A model generated the notes under the pieces. That model was given only the letters and a program-made list of their open reading frames with translations, ran no database searches and was not told where the DNA came from. Shown here piece after piece: positions 1 through 8,249 of a stretch of 41,731 bases of DNA (the stretch's first letter is position 1; each line of letters opens with the position of its first letter). The position numbers and the translations under genes were made by a program. This DNA comes from Actinomycetota bacterium. Lineage in GTDB: Bacteria > Actinomycetota > Actinomycetes > Nanopelagicales > Nanopelagicaceae. The stretch is taken from NCBI GenBank assembly GCA_947371865.1, contig CANBRH010000007.1, positions 1 through 41,731 of the forward strand, in the 5' to 3' direction.

Positions 1-460
1 AGACAACGGAGACATCACGTTTGTCATCCACTAATTGAAAAAGATCGCGATCACCAGTGATGATGCGAGTTGGTCCGGGCTCGGAAACGCTAAAGGAAGC
101 GATGATGTCATCAGCTTCGTAGTCATCCACGCCTACCAGTGGAATTCCAAAGGCGTCTAGGAGATCGAGCAAAATTGGAATTTGTGGAGTAAGAAGGTCG
201 GGCTCTTCCTCTTCACCTTCTGAATTGAGACGATTGGCTTTGTACGCAGGAAAGAGTTCTACGCGCCAAGTCGGTCGCCAATCGCCTTCTAGGCAGGCAA
301 CAATTCGATTTGGACGGTAGAGAGAAATGAGCCGTGCAGTCATATCAAGATACCCACGGATCGCATTAACTGGAGTTCCGTCTGGAGCCACCAAAGTATC
401 AGGCATGCCGTAGTAAGCGCGGTACCAAAGAGAGGCACTGTCAATCAACATAAGTGTCAT
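1..460 (-). CDS. 5'-3' exonuclease (PIN/FEN-like), C-terminal part cut off by window edge
   Basis: Translation from the ATG at 460 gives the N-terminal half of a 5'-3' exonuclease like that in DNA polymerase I, but as a separate protein (M. tuberculosis Rv2090 type). These enzymes use metal ions to trim 5' flaps and RNA primers. Visible metal-binding acidic clusters are D7 in the opening LIDSASLWYRAYYG, the YEADDIIAS block and the ITGDRDLFQLV block, all in family order. About 153 residues are present; the rest lies left of position 1. The ATG overlaps the helY stop by four bases, so translation is probably coupled; a second in-frame ATG at 451 is possible. Lying directly after helY is the usual actinobacterial order. 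Confidence 0.88.
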   Translation of the reverse strand, partial: MTLMLIDSASLWYRAYYGMPDTLVAPDGTPVNAIRGYLDMTARLISLYRPNRIVACLEGDWRPTWRVELFPAYKANRLNSEGEEEEPDLLTPQIPILLDLLDAFGIPLVGVDDYEADDIIASFSVSEPGPTRIITGDRDLFQLVDDKRDVSVV

Positions 461-2856
461 AGAACTGCTCCCGCGTATGCAACCACTCCCCTGTCGATAC
501 GTTTCAAAGCCTCAGTGACAGTCTTCTCTAAGTGTGGAGAAGCAATGGAAAGTTGGCGAAGTAAATCGATGATCTGTTTCATAGAACGAACGAAGTCGCC
601 CACTGTGAGTTCGGTTCCTTTTAAGATGGCCGTCAGCGAATGGCCGCTGGCCCAACGGTAAGAGGCGAAACAAAATCCCATATCAGGCTCGCGTAAAGGT
701 TCTAGGCCAATTTCAATCTCTTCCTCGTGAATAACATTCCATTGCTTCACTAATTCCGCCAGCACTTCTTGTACGGCTCCGCGAGGGATTTTTGGAGATT
801 CTTCCTTGCGCGCCTCATAGAGAAATGCAGATAAGACCGAAACCAACTCCGGGCCATCCAGGTTGTCGAATGCACCGAGTCTGATCATTTGCGAAATGAG
901 AAAATCGGTTTCCCCATAAATCTTGGAAAGCAACTTTCCCCACTTCGTGATCTCACCATTTTCGATATAACCAAAACGCTCGAGCATGACTTTAACTAAA
1001 TCAAAACGCTTTGCGATCACGTTGGTTCGGTTATCGACTCTCTCTGCCAGTCCACGATTTTCACGTTTGAGTCGTTGCATGCGCTCGGAGATGCGTGAAT
1101 GCGTTTCGCGTTCTGCGCAACCATGACAGGGATGGGCGCGCAAGGTTTTCCGAAATTCAAGGATCTCCGCCTCACGTTCAAGGCGCTTAGGGCGGGAACG
1201 TTTATTCAACGATTTCTCTAAATCAGATATATGTGCTCGCAGATCGGAATATTCGAGAAAATCGCCGAGATGGCAGTTGATATCGGAAGCGAGTTCAGCG
1301 ATGGCATTGTCGTTGCGCTTGATCTGCCTGGCCAGACCCACAACAGCTTTGTCTGCTTGGAATTGCGCAAAAGAAGACTCTAGGGAAGTACGTGCTCGTT
1401 CGGCGCCGAACTGAGATATGAGATTGATCGTCATGTTGTACGTAGGCTTGAATGAACTGCGAAGTGGGTAGGTGCGCGTTGAAGCCAAACCAGCAACCGA
1501 ACCGGAATCCACATCCTTAGTCCAAAGAATTACTGCATTACCTTCGATATCGATTCCACGGCGGCCAGCGCGACCGGTTAGTTGCGTGTACTCCCCCGGA
1601 GTAACTGCGACATGAGATTCGCCATTCCATTTAGTTAGCTTTTCCATAACTACGGTTCTGGCCGGCATATTGATTCCTAAAGCGAGTGTTTCGGTTGCAA
1701 AGACCGCCTTCACCAATCCCCGCTGGAATAATTCTTCGACGGTTTCTTTGAAAGTAGGAAGTAGACCAGCATGGTGGGCCGCTATTCCGCGCTCAAGGGC
1801 TTCGGACCACTCGTGAAAACCGAGGACTAACAAATCTTCTTCGGGAATATTGCGAATAGAACGAGCAATTACCTGACGGATTTCAGATCGTTCATCTGAA
1901 GTCGTGAGCTTGATTCCCGCGGTGAGACATTGATGCACTGCCGCATCGCAGGCTTTTCGGGAGAAAATAAAGGTGATAGCCGGCAGCAAACCTTCTCTAT
2001 CTAATTTGTCAATTACTTCAGGACGTGACAGGGACCGGATGGTTGGCGTCAACTGAGAATTATTCCGCCAATTATTTTTGGTGCCCTTATTTGCGCCTTG
2101 GCTGACTCTGACTTGTTTGAAAGACTCGCGCTCTAAACGAAGAATCTCAGCATTGACTTTTCCGCCGTCGACAAAAAGATCTAACAGCCGATTCCCAAAG
2201 AGCACGTGTTGATACAACGGAACCGGACGGACTTCAGAAACGATGACCTTGGTGTCTCCACGCACTGTTTGGAGCCAGTCGCCGAACTCCTCGGCATTGG
2301 AAACTGTGGCCGACAGCGATGCGACTTGAACGCTCTCTGGAAGATGAATCAGGATTTCTTCCCATACTGCTCCACGAAATTTATCCGCCAAATAGTGAAC
2401 TTCATCCATCACGACATATTTCAAATTTGAAAGGGTGGCAGATCCGGAATAAATCATGTTGCGCAAAACTTCAGTGGTCATCACGACGATGGGTGCCTCC
2501 GAATTAAAGCTGGTGTCCCCCGTCAAAAGCCCAACCTTTGATTCCCCATACAGGGAAGTGAGATCTTGGAATTTCTGATTCGATAACGCCTTAATGGGTG
2601 TCGTGTAGAAGCATTTCTTTCCTTCAGCCATAGCCAAATGAGCGGCGAACTCCCCGACGACGGTCTTGCCCGCCCCGGTGGGGGCGGCAACCAAAACACC
2701 GTAACCATCTTCGAGCGCATGGCAACCTTCGACCTGAAAGTCATCTAAGGAGAAGGGATACAGGTCAGCAAATTGGGCGGTCTTTTTATGTGAATCCCGC
2801 ACTCGACTGGCGGCGTATCTCTCCGATGGCGAGAGCAGAACATCCTTTTCGGGCAC
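457..2856 (-). CDS. helY: Ski2/Mtr4-like DEVH-box RNA helicase HelY
   Basis: ATP-dependent superfamily 2 helicase of the Ski2/Mtr4 class, probably unwinding structured RNA. The 799 residues show Walker A APTGAGKT (58-65), the DEVH box (151-154), the SAT motif (182-184) and motif VI QLTGRAGRRGID (425-436). A helical C-terminal part typical of Ski2-like proteins follows, containing CHGCAERE near residue 570. It is shorter than M. tuberculosis HelY (about 900 residues). The start is a GTG at 2856 that directly abuts the stop of the lipid kinase gene, and the end overlaps the exonuclease gene, so it sits inside the tat-side operon. RNA substrates are not known from sequence. Confidence 0.9.
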   Translation of the reverse strand: MPEKDVLLSPSERYAASRVRDSHKKTAQFADLYPFSLDDFQVEGCHALEDGYGVLVAAPTGAGKTVVGEFAAHLAMAEGKKCFYTTPIKALSNQKFQDLTSLYGESKVGLLTGDTSFNSEAPIVVMTTEVLRNMIYSGSATLSNLKYVVMDEVHYLADKFRGAVWEEILIHLPESVQVASLSATVSNAEEFGDWLQTVRGDTKVIVSEVRPVPLYQHVLFGNRLLDLFVDGGKVNAEILRLERESFKQVRVSQGANKGTKNNWRNNSQLTPTIRSLSRPEVIDKLDREGLLPAITFIFSRKACDAAVHQCLTAGIKLTTSDERSEIRQVIARSIRNIPEEDLLVLGFHEWSEALERGIAAHHAGLLPTFKETVEELFQRGLVKAVFATETLALGINMPARTVVMEKLTKWNGESHVAVTPGEYTQLTGRAGRRGIDIEGNAVILWTKDVDSGSVAGLASTRTYPLRSSFKPTYNMTINLISQFGAERARTSLESSFAQFQADKAVVGLARQIKRNDNAIAELASDINCHLGDFLEYSDLRAHISDLEKSLNKRSRPKRLEREAEILEFRKTLRAHPCHGCAERETHSRISERMQRLKRENRGLAERVDNRTNVIAKRFDLVKVMLERFGYIENGEITKWGKLLSKIYGETDFLISQMIRLGAFDNLDGPELVSVLSAFLYEARKEESPKIPRGAVQEVLAELVKQWNVIHEEEIEIGLEPLREPDMGFCFASYRWASGHSLTAILKGTELTVGDFVRSMKQIIDLLRQLSIASPHLEKTVTEALKRIDRGVVAYAGAVL

Positions 2857-3738
2857 TTAACGAACCCAGGTGTATAGCGCTTGCGGAATCGATTCGGCTT
2901 TCAGCGGTAAATCCCCGTAGCGCTCACCATCGGCATATGCGACTGCATCGGCTTGAATAGAAATAGTTCGCGCTCGAAAGAGTTCGACTTTTGGGTGTGT
3001 TACATGAGTACCTTTAAAGACTTTGGGAAAAACCCGAATGAACTCAAGCTTAGGTACGGGATGCAGCACGAGAACATCGAAGAGGCCATCGTTTCGATCA
3101 GCGTTAGGACAGATCTGCATTCCGCCCCCGTACGTTGCGCCATTGGCGATAGCGACCAACATGGCTTTGGTGATTATTTCTCGACCATCAGCCACGATGG
3201 AGTAGCTCTTTGGTTGGAATTTAGGCAACTCGAGAGCGGTGGCTACGTTGTACTTCATTTTCCCTTTTAAGCGATGAAATCTATTGGCTCGTTCATTCAC
3301 CATGGAATCGAAACCAGTACTGAGAATTTGCACGAACCAACGATCTTTACCTGCAACGGATACTCGTCCGGCGTCAATGGCAACCGGGCTCTGGGTGGTA
3401 ATTAGTTCAAAAAGTTGAATGGGGGTCAATCCGAAAGTTTTACTAGATCTGGCAAAGTCGTTGCCGGTGCCAGCAGCCACAACTGCCATAGGGATCGTGG
3501 TGCCTGCTAGTTCTTGGATGGCAAGATTTACTAAACCATCTCCTCCCACAACGACAACTGCATTGATGGAATTCGTGGCGATCGCATCCTTGAACGCACG
3601 AGCACTTTCATCCGCAGAAGCACCGGAAATCCAAGTGATTTCGATATTTTGCGCAGCTGCCAATTCACGTACTTCGTGACCTAAGGCGAGGGCGCGGTGT
3701 TTTCCCGAGTGCGGATTTACGATGATGGCCCAGCGCAT
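2857..3738 (-). CDS. Diacylglycerol/lipid kinase (DagK/YegS family)
   Basis: Soluble lipid kinase of the diacylglycerol kinase catalytic family, expected to phosphorylate diacylglycerol or a related lipid at the membrane face. The 293-residue length is normal. Visible are the opening IIVNPHSGK (5-13), the nucleotide-binding GGDG (65-68) and GTGNDFAR (90-97), which together define the family. A C-terminal beta-rich part ends in a YADGE-type motif (AYADGERYGDLPL) seen in this group. It lies between tatC (2-base gap) and helY (no gap), so it is almost surely co-transcribed with them. The exact lipid substrate cannot be read from the sequence; a role in phospholipid turnover is inferred. Confidence 0.85.
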   Translation of the reverse strand: MRWAIIVNPHSGKHRALALGHEVRELAAAQNIEITWISGASADESARAFKDAIATNSINAVVVVGGDGLVNLAIQELAGTTIPMAVVAAGTGNDFARSSKTFGLTPIQLFELITTQSPVAIDAGRVSVAGKDRWFVQILSTGFDSMVNERANRFHRLKGKMKYNVATALELPKFQPKSYSIVADGREIITKAMLVAIANGATYGGGMQICPNADRNDGLFDVLVLHPVPKLEFIRVFPKVFKGTHVTHPKVELFRARTISIQADAVAYADGERYGDLPLKAESIPQALYTWVR

Positions 3739-3740
3739 AT

Positions 3741-4565
3741 TTAGTCGCTCTCGTCTATCGCGCCAGCATCGTCAATGCTCGAAGCTTCGTCGTCGCCAAT
3801 TGTCGAAATCTTCTTTGCTCGTTTGCGATCTACCAATAAGGCGATGCCACCGGCTGCGAAATAGAACAAGATCAAAGGAAGTGCCAACAGAGACATGGTA
3901 AGTGGATCGCCTGTCGGGGTGAACATGGCGGTAAAGAGCGCGATACCAAATATTGCAAATCGCCAAGGTTTGAGAATTCCGCGGCCGGTGAGAACGCCAG
4001 CCAAGTTAAGGGATACCAAGAAAACGGGAAGCTCGAAGGCTCCACCAAAAAGCAAGATCACGCGAAGTACAAAGTCGAGGTAGTCATCGAAGCGGACTAA
4101 ATTGGAGAGCGATCCAGGAGTAAACCCGAGAAGCACTCGAACGGCAACGGGAAGGATGATGTATCCAAGGGTGGCGCCAAAGGCAAAGAAGGGCGTCGCG
4201 ACAGCGATGAAGGCAATGGAACGACGCTTTTCCTTCTTATGTAAGCCGGGAGCGACAAAGGCCCATAATTGGTAGATCCAAATGGGTGCAGAAATGATGA
4301 CTCCGGTGAGCAGTGCGACTTTGATCTGCAAATTCAATGGCCCAAGTACGCCATTGATATACAAAGTTCCGCAATGAGTGGCTCCAGACTTCTGGGCAGA
4401 TTTGAGATCACAAACCGGAGCAGCCAGAGTATTAATAATCTTGCCGTAAAAAGCCCAGCCGAAACCAGAGGCTATAACAATAGCTAAGGCAGCTCGTACG
4501 ACTCGTTTCCGTAGATCACGAAAGTGCTCTACGAGTGGCATACGACCGCTCTCGTGAGCGTCCAT
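3741..4565 (-). CDS. tatC: Sec-independent protein translocase TatC
   Basis: Polytopic inner-membrane receptor of the twin-arginine translocation pathway, which exports folded proteins. The 274 residues start with MPLVEHFRDLRKRV, the conserved cytoplasmic segment involved in signal-peptide recognition, followed by about six hydrophobic segments. The conserved FVAPGLHKKEKR stretch is near residues 127-138. The first external loop contains a two-cysteine segment (VCDLKSAQKSGATHC), as in many actinobacterial TatC proteins. The C-terminal tail is charged and acidic. It follows tatA by 8 bases. No tatB is in the window; in actinobacteria it lies elsewhere. Confidence 0.95.
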   Translation of the reverse strand: MDAHESGRMPLVEHFRDLRKRVVRAALAIVIASGFGWAFYGKIINTLAAPVCDLKSAQKSGATHCGTLYINGVLGPLNLQIKVALLTGVIISAPIWIYQLWAFVAPGLHKKEKRRSIAFIAVATPFFAFGATLGYIILPVAVRVLLGFTPGSLSNLVRFDDYLDFVLRVILLFGGAFELPVFLVSLNLAGVLTGRGILKPWRFAIFGIALFTAMFTPTGDPLTMSLLALPLILFYFAAGGIALLVDRKRAKKISTIGDDEASSIDDAGAIDESD

Positions 4566-4573
4566 GGGACCCT

Positions 4574-4768
4574 TTAGTTAGCTGGAGGGGTTTCGCCAGA
4601 GTCAGGGTTTGCCTTCTTCTCCTCTGGGCTGAGTTCCTTGACTTCACTCTTAAAGATACGGAGTGAACGTCCGAGCGCGCGTGCGGAATCTGGCAAACGC
4701 TTGGCTCCAAAAAGAAGCACAAGAACAATGAGCAGAATAAGAATGTGACTTGGCTCTTTCAGAAACAT
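4574..4768 (-). CDS. tatA: Twin-arginine translocase subunit TatA
   Basis: Small pore-forming component of the Tat system, 64 residues. It has a single N-terminal membrane helix (about residues 8-22), the conserved FG hinge in LLFGAKRLPDSARALGRSLR, then an amphipathic helix and a charged proline-rich tail. TatA rather than TatB is suggested by the short tail and by its place directly before tatC. A weak ribosome site (TGGAAG) lies 6 bases before the ATG. The 99-base gap upstream is the longest in this operon and could carry a promoter of its own; a TACTAT hexamer lies about 65 bases upstream of the ATG. Confidence 0.93.
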   Translation of the reverse strand: MFLKEPSHILILLIVLVLLFGAKRLPDSARALGRSLRIFKSEVKELSPEEKKANPDSGETPPAN

Positions 4769-4867
4769 GAAACTTCCAATCGTGAGACTTTTGCACGGTC
4801 TGGCGACCGGGATTCCTGCGCAGATAGTACCTCTAGATACTGTGCTTAGGCTGGTTTGGGCGTAAAC
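4769..4867 (-). promoter_or_regulatory. pafC-tatA intergenic region with a short hairpin
   Basis: This gap is 99 bases, long for this window. It holds a 5-bp perfect inverted repeat with a 4-base loop (CGGTC-TGGC-GACCG, 4796-4809) and a TANNNT hexamer (TACTAT on the minus strand) further upstream. No T-run follows the hairpin, so a classical terminator is unlikely. A tatA promoter is plausible but no good -35 element is visible. Confidence 0.3.
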
Positions 4868-5797
4868 CTACCCATACAGGGCCAAAGTTTCACTTCTGCG
4901 GGCTGCCAACTCGGCTGCCAACTCGGCCGGGGCCACAATGTTCAGCCCTCCCCCGTGTCCTAAGGCGGTGCGCAGCAACCATTCACTATCTGAAACGGCG
5001 ATAGGCGTAACAACGGGATAGGAAAAATCTTCGGAAATCTCCAAAAGGTGGCGGTTTTCCTCGAGAAAACCTCGGGAGCGTTCGCCAATTTCGATGATGG
5101 GAAAGAGATCCGTCATAGGGGGTTCGGTTGCTGCTGAGGAAGTTGAAGTGGCCTGATTGCTCTTTGCCACGGAGAGAATCCGGTCGACCCGAAAAGTGCG
5201 CTCGCCACTTGAAGTCAGACAAAAAGCTCGAAGATAAAGAAAACCATTTTCGATATAAAGAAAGTTGGGACGAATCGTTCTCAAGCTTTGGGTATCGCGA
5301 TGACCGCTGAGGTAGTTAATGTCGAGCAACGTACGTTCACGAAGTGACGCTTCAATATCTGCAAGGAAAGGCGTAGGGGTTGTTCCTACTTTGAGCGATG
5401 CAATCTTCAAGTTCACATCCGAAATGAGAGTGGCAAGTTTTGCTCTCAGCGCCTCGATTTCTTGCCGCAACGGGTCGTCTGGGGAGCGCAGAGAAGTCAT
5501 TGCTTCAAGTCCTAAAATAACGGCAAAAATCTCGCGACGCGACAATTTGCGAGGTTTATCTAATGTCTGTGGATCGATCACAGAGACATATCCATCCTCG
5601 AAGGCTAGGTCAATCAATTCAAGTGGCGAATATCCAGGCAAGCCACATACAAAAAGAAGATTCAGGTCCTTCGTAATTTCTTTGGGAGTGGATCCAAATA
5701 CTTGAGAAAGTTCTTCGATGGAGACGCCAGGATTTTCGACAATAAAAGGAATGAGATCGAGGGCCCGAGAAGTACGATCAAGGGCACTCTCGCTCAT
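4868..5797 (-). CDS. pafC: WYL-domain transcriptional regulator PafC
   Basis: Partner of PafB in the heterodimeric PafBC activator, which in mycobacteria drives a LexA/RecA-independent DNA-damage response. The 309 residues contain an N-terminal winged-helix-like part (about 1-70), a central WYL domain with the motif variant FLYLRAF near residue 185, and a C-terminal WCX domain. The ATG overlaps the pafB stop by four bases, so the two proteins are translated together. The C-terminal coding sequence contains an exact 12-base tandem duplication encoding repeated ELAA. The name pafC comes from accessory genes beside pafA, which is absent here, so the DNA-damage role is the relevant one. Confidence 0.9.
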   Translation of the reverse strand: MSESALDRTSRALDLIPFIVENPGVSIEELSQVFGSTPKEITKDLNLLFVCGLPGYSPLELIDLAFEDGYVSVIDPQTLDKPRKLSRREIFAVILGLEAMTSLRSPDDPLRQEIEALRAKLATLISDVNLKIASLKVGTTPTPFLADIEASLRERTLLDINYLSGHRDTQSLRTIRPNFLYIENGFLYLRAFCLTSSGERTFRVDRILSVAKSNQATSTSSAATEPPMTDLFPIIEIGERSRGFLEENRHLLEISEDFSYPVVTPIAVSDSEWLLRTALGHGGGLNIVAPAELAAELAARRSETLALYG

Positions 5798-6729
5798 TTC
5801 GCACCCGCTTTGAGGGCATTGACTGCTGCAGAAATTAATTCAGGTGGTGAAATAATCTTTGCATCTGGGCCAAACCAAAGAATTTTGCGGAGCAAAGGTT
5901 CTTTGTGTTGGTAGCGGATAGTTATCTCATCCCAATCGTCGTCCAGGAGTTCTACTTCTCCCTCGAGACGGAGAGTTAAGCACTGGTTCTTACGGATATG
6001 CACAATTGCTGTACTGACATCTTCCTCGGCATCCGGCTCGAGATACTTCGCAGGAGAGAAATCATCCGGGATTTCGTAGCTGCGTTCTTTTTTATGTAAC
6101 GTGAATGCGGTCAACACTCGGGCGATTTTGAAGGTCCGGATATCCTGCCGGTCCACATCAAAACCAATGAGATACCAAAAACCATGGAGCAGAGTGAGAC
6201 CGTAAGGCTGTACTCGCCGAACTGGCAATGAAGAATTTATGTATCCAAATTCAACAACTTGTCGTTTCTCCAGCGCATCCCAAAGCAAGTCGAATGAAGG
6301 TTGCTCATTTTCAAAACGGAGCCAATCCATAGCCAACTGCTCCGTGTCGGTGTCGATCCCTAAGGATCGGAGTTTTCGTAGCGCTGATTGAGAACTTTGG
6401 GAGAGCGTTGAAGTTCGCCAGCCTTGCAGCGCCACGGATATTAATGCGAGCTCTCTCGGTGTAACGGGACCAAGCTCTAAAGCGTAATCTGATGGCCGGA
6501 TGCGATAGCCCATCTGATCTTCGAAGAAGGCATCTACAGCCCGAACTTCAATTTCAATGCCCAGCGATCGCAAATCATCCTTGTCGCGCTCAAACATCCG
6601 CTCCATGGCTTCCGGTTCGCCGCTATAACCAGCAACGCTCTGGAATATCTCAGATTTGGTCAAATATCTCTGTGTTGCCAGAAGGGCAATGGTGAGGTTG
6701 AGCAAGCGCTCTGTCTTCTGGTCTGACAT
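5794..6729 (-). CDS. pafB: WYL-domain transcriptional regulator PafB
   Basis: First half of the PafBC pair. From the ATG at 6729 it is 311 residues: an N-terminal helix-turn-helix beginning KTERLLNLTIALLATQRYLTKSEI, a middle linker, a WYL domain with GFWYLIGFD, and a C-terminal WCX domain. An upstream in-frame start at 6768 is possible but would extend towards the divergent lipoprotein gene. The 6729 start is favoured because a TATCGT hexamer lies 6 bases before it, fitting leaderless transcription, and because the SDQKTERLLNL opening resembles family N-termini. It heads the operon pafB-pafC-tatA-tatC-lipid kinase-helY-exonuclease. The ligand that activates it is unknown from sequence; DNA-damage control is family knowledge. 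Confidence 0.9.
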   Translation of the reverse strand: MSDQKTERLLNLTIALLATQRYLTKSEIFQSVAGYSGEPEAMERMFERDKDDLRSLGIEIEVRAVDAFFEDQMGYRIRPSDYALELGPVTPRELALISVALQGWRTSTLSQSSQSALRKLRSLGIDTDTEQLAMDWLRFENEQPSFDLLWDALEKRQVVEFGYINSSLPVRRVQPYGLTLLHGFWYLIGFDVDRQDIRTFKIARVLTAFTLHKKERSYEIPDDFSPAKYLEPDAEEDVSTAIVHIRKNQCLTLRLEGEVELLDDDWDEITIRYQHKEPLLRKILWFGPDAKIISPPELISAAVNALKAGAK

Positions 6730-6735
6730 AAGGTA

Positions 6736-6741
6736 ACGATA
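6736..6741 (-). promoter_or_regulatory. Predicted -10 of leaderless pafB promoter
   Basis: TATCGT on the minus strand sits 6 bases before the pafB ATG, and a weak CTGGCA -35-like hexamer lies 17 bases further upstream. This places the transcription start at or next to the A of the ATG. Confidence 0.5.
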
Positions 6742-6785
6742 TTGGTTTGGTACGCTTTTGCCAGCCATTTACCGAAGGGGTCTTT

Positions 6786-7370
6786 ATGTTCAAACCGTCC
6801 AGCAAAACCATCGCAGCAATGACCGTGGGTTCACTTTCCCTGCTTCTGCTAGCTGGATGCACGACAGATGGTGGTGTCTCAACCTCAGCTTCTTCTACTC
6901 CAACGAATGGATCATCGACCGTGACCGAATCAGCAACTCCCACGCCTGCGGCCTCGCAGAGCGCTGCGGCATCTGCTAGCAATGCCACTCTTCCAGTTGT
7001 TACTGGCGATAAAGGTAAGGCGCCTACAATTTCCGCCCCAAGTGGTACACCGCCGACAACTTTGGTAACAAAAGATATTTATGTGGGTACTGGCCCTGCG
7101 GCTACCGCATCTTCAACTCTCACGGTTCAATACACCTTGATGGCTTGGTCTACAGGCAAAGTCGTGGAGACTTCATGGACTAGCGCCGCTGCCACCTTCC
7201 CACTTTCCGGAGTAATCGCCGGCTGGCAACAAGGAATTCCAGGTATGAAAGTTGGCGGTCGTCGCTTACTAGTTATTCCGCCTGATCTTGGATACGGCGC
7301 CACGGGCAGCGGCCCAATCGCCGCCAACGAAACACTCATTTTCGTGGTGGATGTTCTAGCGATTAAATAG
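6786..7370 (+). CDS. FKBP-type peptidyl-prolyl isomerase lipoprotein
   Basis: Exported lipoprotein with a C-terminal FKBP fold that should catalyse proline cis-trans isomerisation outside the membrane. The start at 6786 is chosen because AAGGGG lies just upstream and it gives a clean lipoprotein signal: a basic start, a hydrophobic stretch and lipobox LLAGC with C25. A long Ser/Thr/Ala-rich linker (about 27-85) precedes the FKBP core (about 90-194), which has VQYTLMAWSTGKVVETSW, the GVIAGWQQGIPGMKVGGRR segment and IPPDLGYGATG. In Streptomyces, FKBP genes lie between pafA and pafB, so its position next to pafB is ancestral although pafA is gone. It is convergent with trmI, with three bases between. 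Confidence 0.88.
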   Translation: MFKPSSKTIAAMTVGSLSLLLLAGCTTDGGVSTSASSTPTNGSSTVTESATPTPAASQSAAASASNATLPVVTGDKGKAPTISAPSGTPPTTLVTKDIYVGTGPAATASSTLTVQYTLMAWSTGKVVETSWTSAAATFPLSGVIAGWQQGIPGMKVGGRRLLVIPPDLGYGATGSGPIAANETLIFVVDVLAIK

Positions 7371-7373
7371 TTT

Positions 7374-8237
7374 TTAGGCCTCATCTTCGCTTTGGCCGTA
7401 AGAACCCTTTGAAGGGCGCCGGCGCCTGGTCGGCGCGATAACCCCTGGCGCAAGACGTCTGGTCATTATCAAAAATCCAGTGTGCCCGATCATTCGATGC
7501 TGCGGACGAACGGCAAGCCCTTCATGGTGCCAACCTCGAATAAGGGATTCAGTGCTTTCGGGTTCGGTAAAGGCGCCGCTCTTCTTGATAGTTTCGGCGG
7601 TTTCTGACAATTGTGTCGTCGTTGCGACGTAAGCAAGAAATACACCACCCGGATTCAGAACTGTGGCGGCCATCTCAATGCACTCCCAAGGAGCAAGCAT
7701 GTCGAGAACAACGCGATCATATTTGCCGCTATGCACCTGGTCCTGAACCGCTCCCACATTTAAACTCCAATTCTCTGGAGTCATTCCGAAATATTGAGTG
7801 ACGTTCTTCCGTGCCACGGTGGCGAATTCTTCTCGTTTTTCGAATGAATGCACTTGGCCGTCAGCACCCACTGCTCGGAGCAAACTGATAGTCAGCGCCC
7901 CAGATCCGACTCCCGCTTCCAAGACGCGAAGCCCCGGAGCAATATCTGCTACACCTAAAATCAAAGCAGCATCCTTTGGGTACACGATGGTGGCACCTCG
8001 CGGCATGGAGAGGACGTAATCTGCAAGCAGAGGTTTAAAGGCAAGAAATTTCAAACCGCCGGTTGTCTCAACGACACTTCCTTGGGGTTGGCCAATGATG
8101 GTGTTGTGCTCGATCCAACCATTATGTGTGTGCCACTCATTGTTCTCTTGCAAGGTGATGGTGTGCATCTTTCCCTTCGCATCCGTTAATTGGACGCGAT
8201 CACCAACGCGAAAATTGGCAGTTTCTTCAGAGTTCAT
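7374..8237 (-). CDS. trmI: tRNA (adenine-58-N1)-methyltransferase TrmI
   Basis: SAM-dependent enzyme that makes m1A58 in the T-loop of tRNA (M. tuberculosis Rv2118c type). The 287 residues include a small N-terminal beta domain, the family segment MPRGATIVYPKDA (78-90), and the SAM-binding motif VLEAGVGSGALT (105-116). DMLAPWE follows as the active-site region, and the C-terminus is a basic arginine-rich tail. A TAGACT hexamer 6 bases before the ATG suggests a leaderless promoter, and that hexamer overlaps the stop codon of the upstream HAD gene. In relatives the Pup-proteasome genes follow trmI; here the next feature is the convergent FKBP gene. Confidence 0.92.
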   Translation of the reverse strand: MNSEETANFRVGDRVQLTDAKGKMHTITLQENNEWHTHNGWIEHNTIIGQPQGSVVETTGGLKFLAFKPLLADYVLSMPRGATIVYPKDAALILGVADIAPGLRVLEAGVGSGALTISLLRAVGADGQVHSFEKREEFATVARKNVTQYFGMTPENWSLNVGAVQDQVHSGKYDRVVLDMLAPWECIEMAATVLNPGGVFLAYVATTTQLSETAETIKKSGAFTEPESTESLIRGWHHEGLAVRPQHRMIGHTGFLIMTRRLAPGVIAPTRRRRPSKGSYGQSEDEA

Positions 8238-8243
8238 GGGAGC

Positions 8244-8249
8244 AGTCTA
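8244..8249 (-). promoter_or_regulatory. Predicted -10 of leaderless trmI promoter
   Basis: TAGACT lies 6 bases upstream of the trmI ATG. Its first three bases are the TAG stop codon of the preceding HAD gene, so the promoter would start a new transcript inside the operon. Confidence 0.5.
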
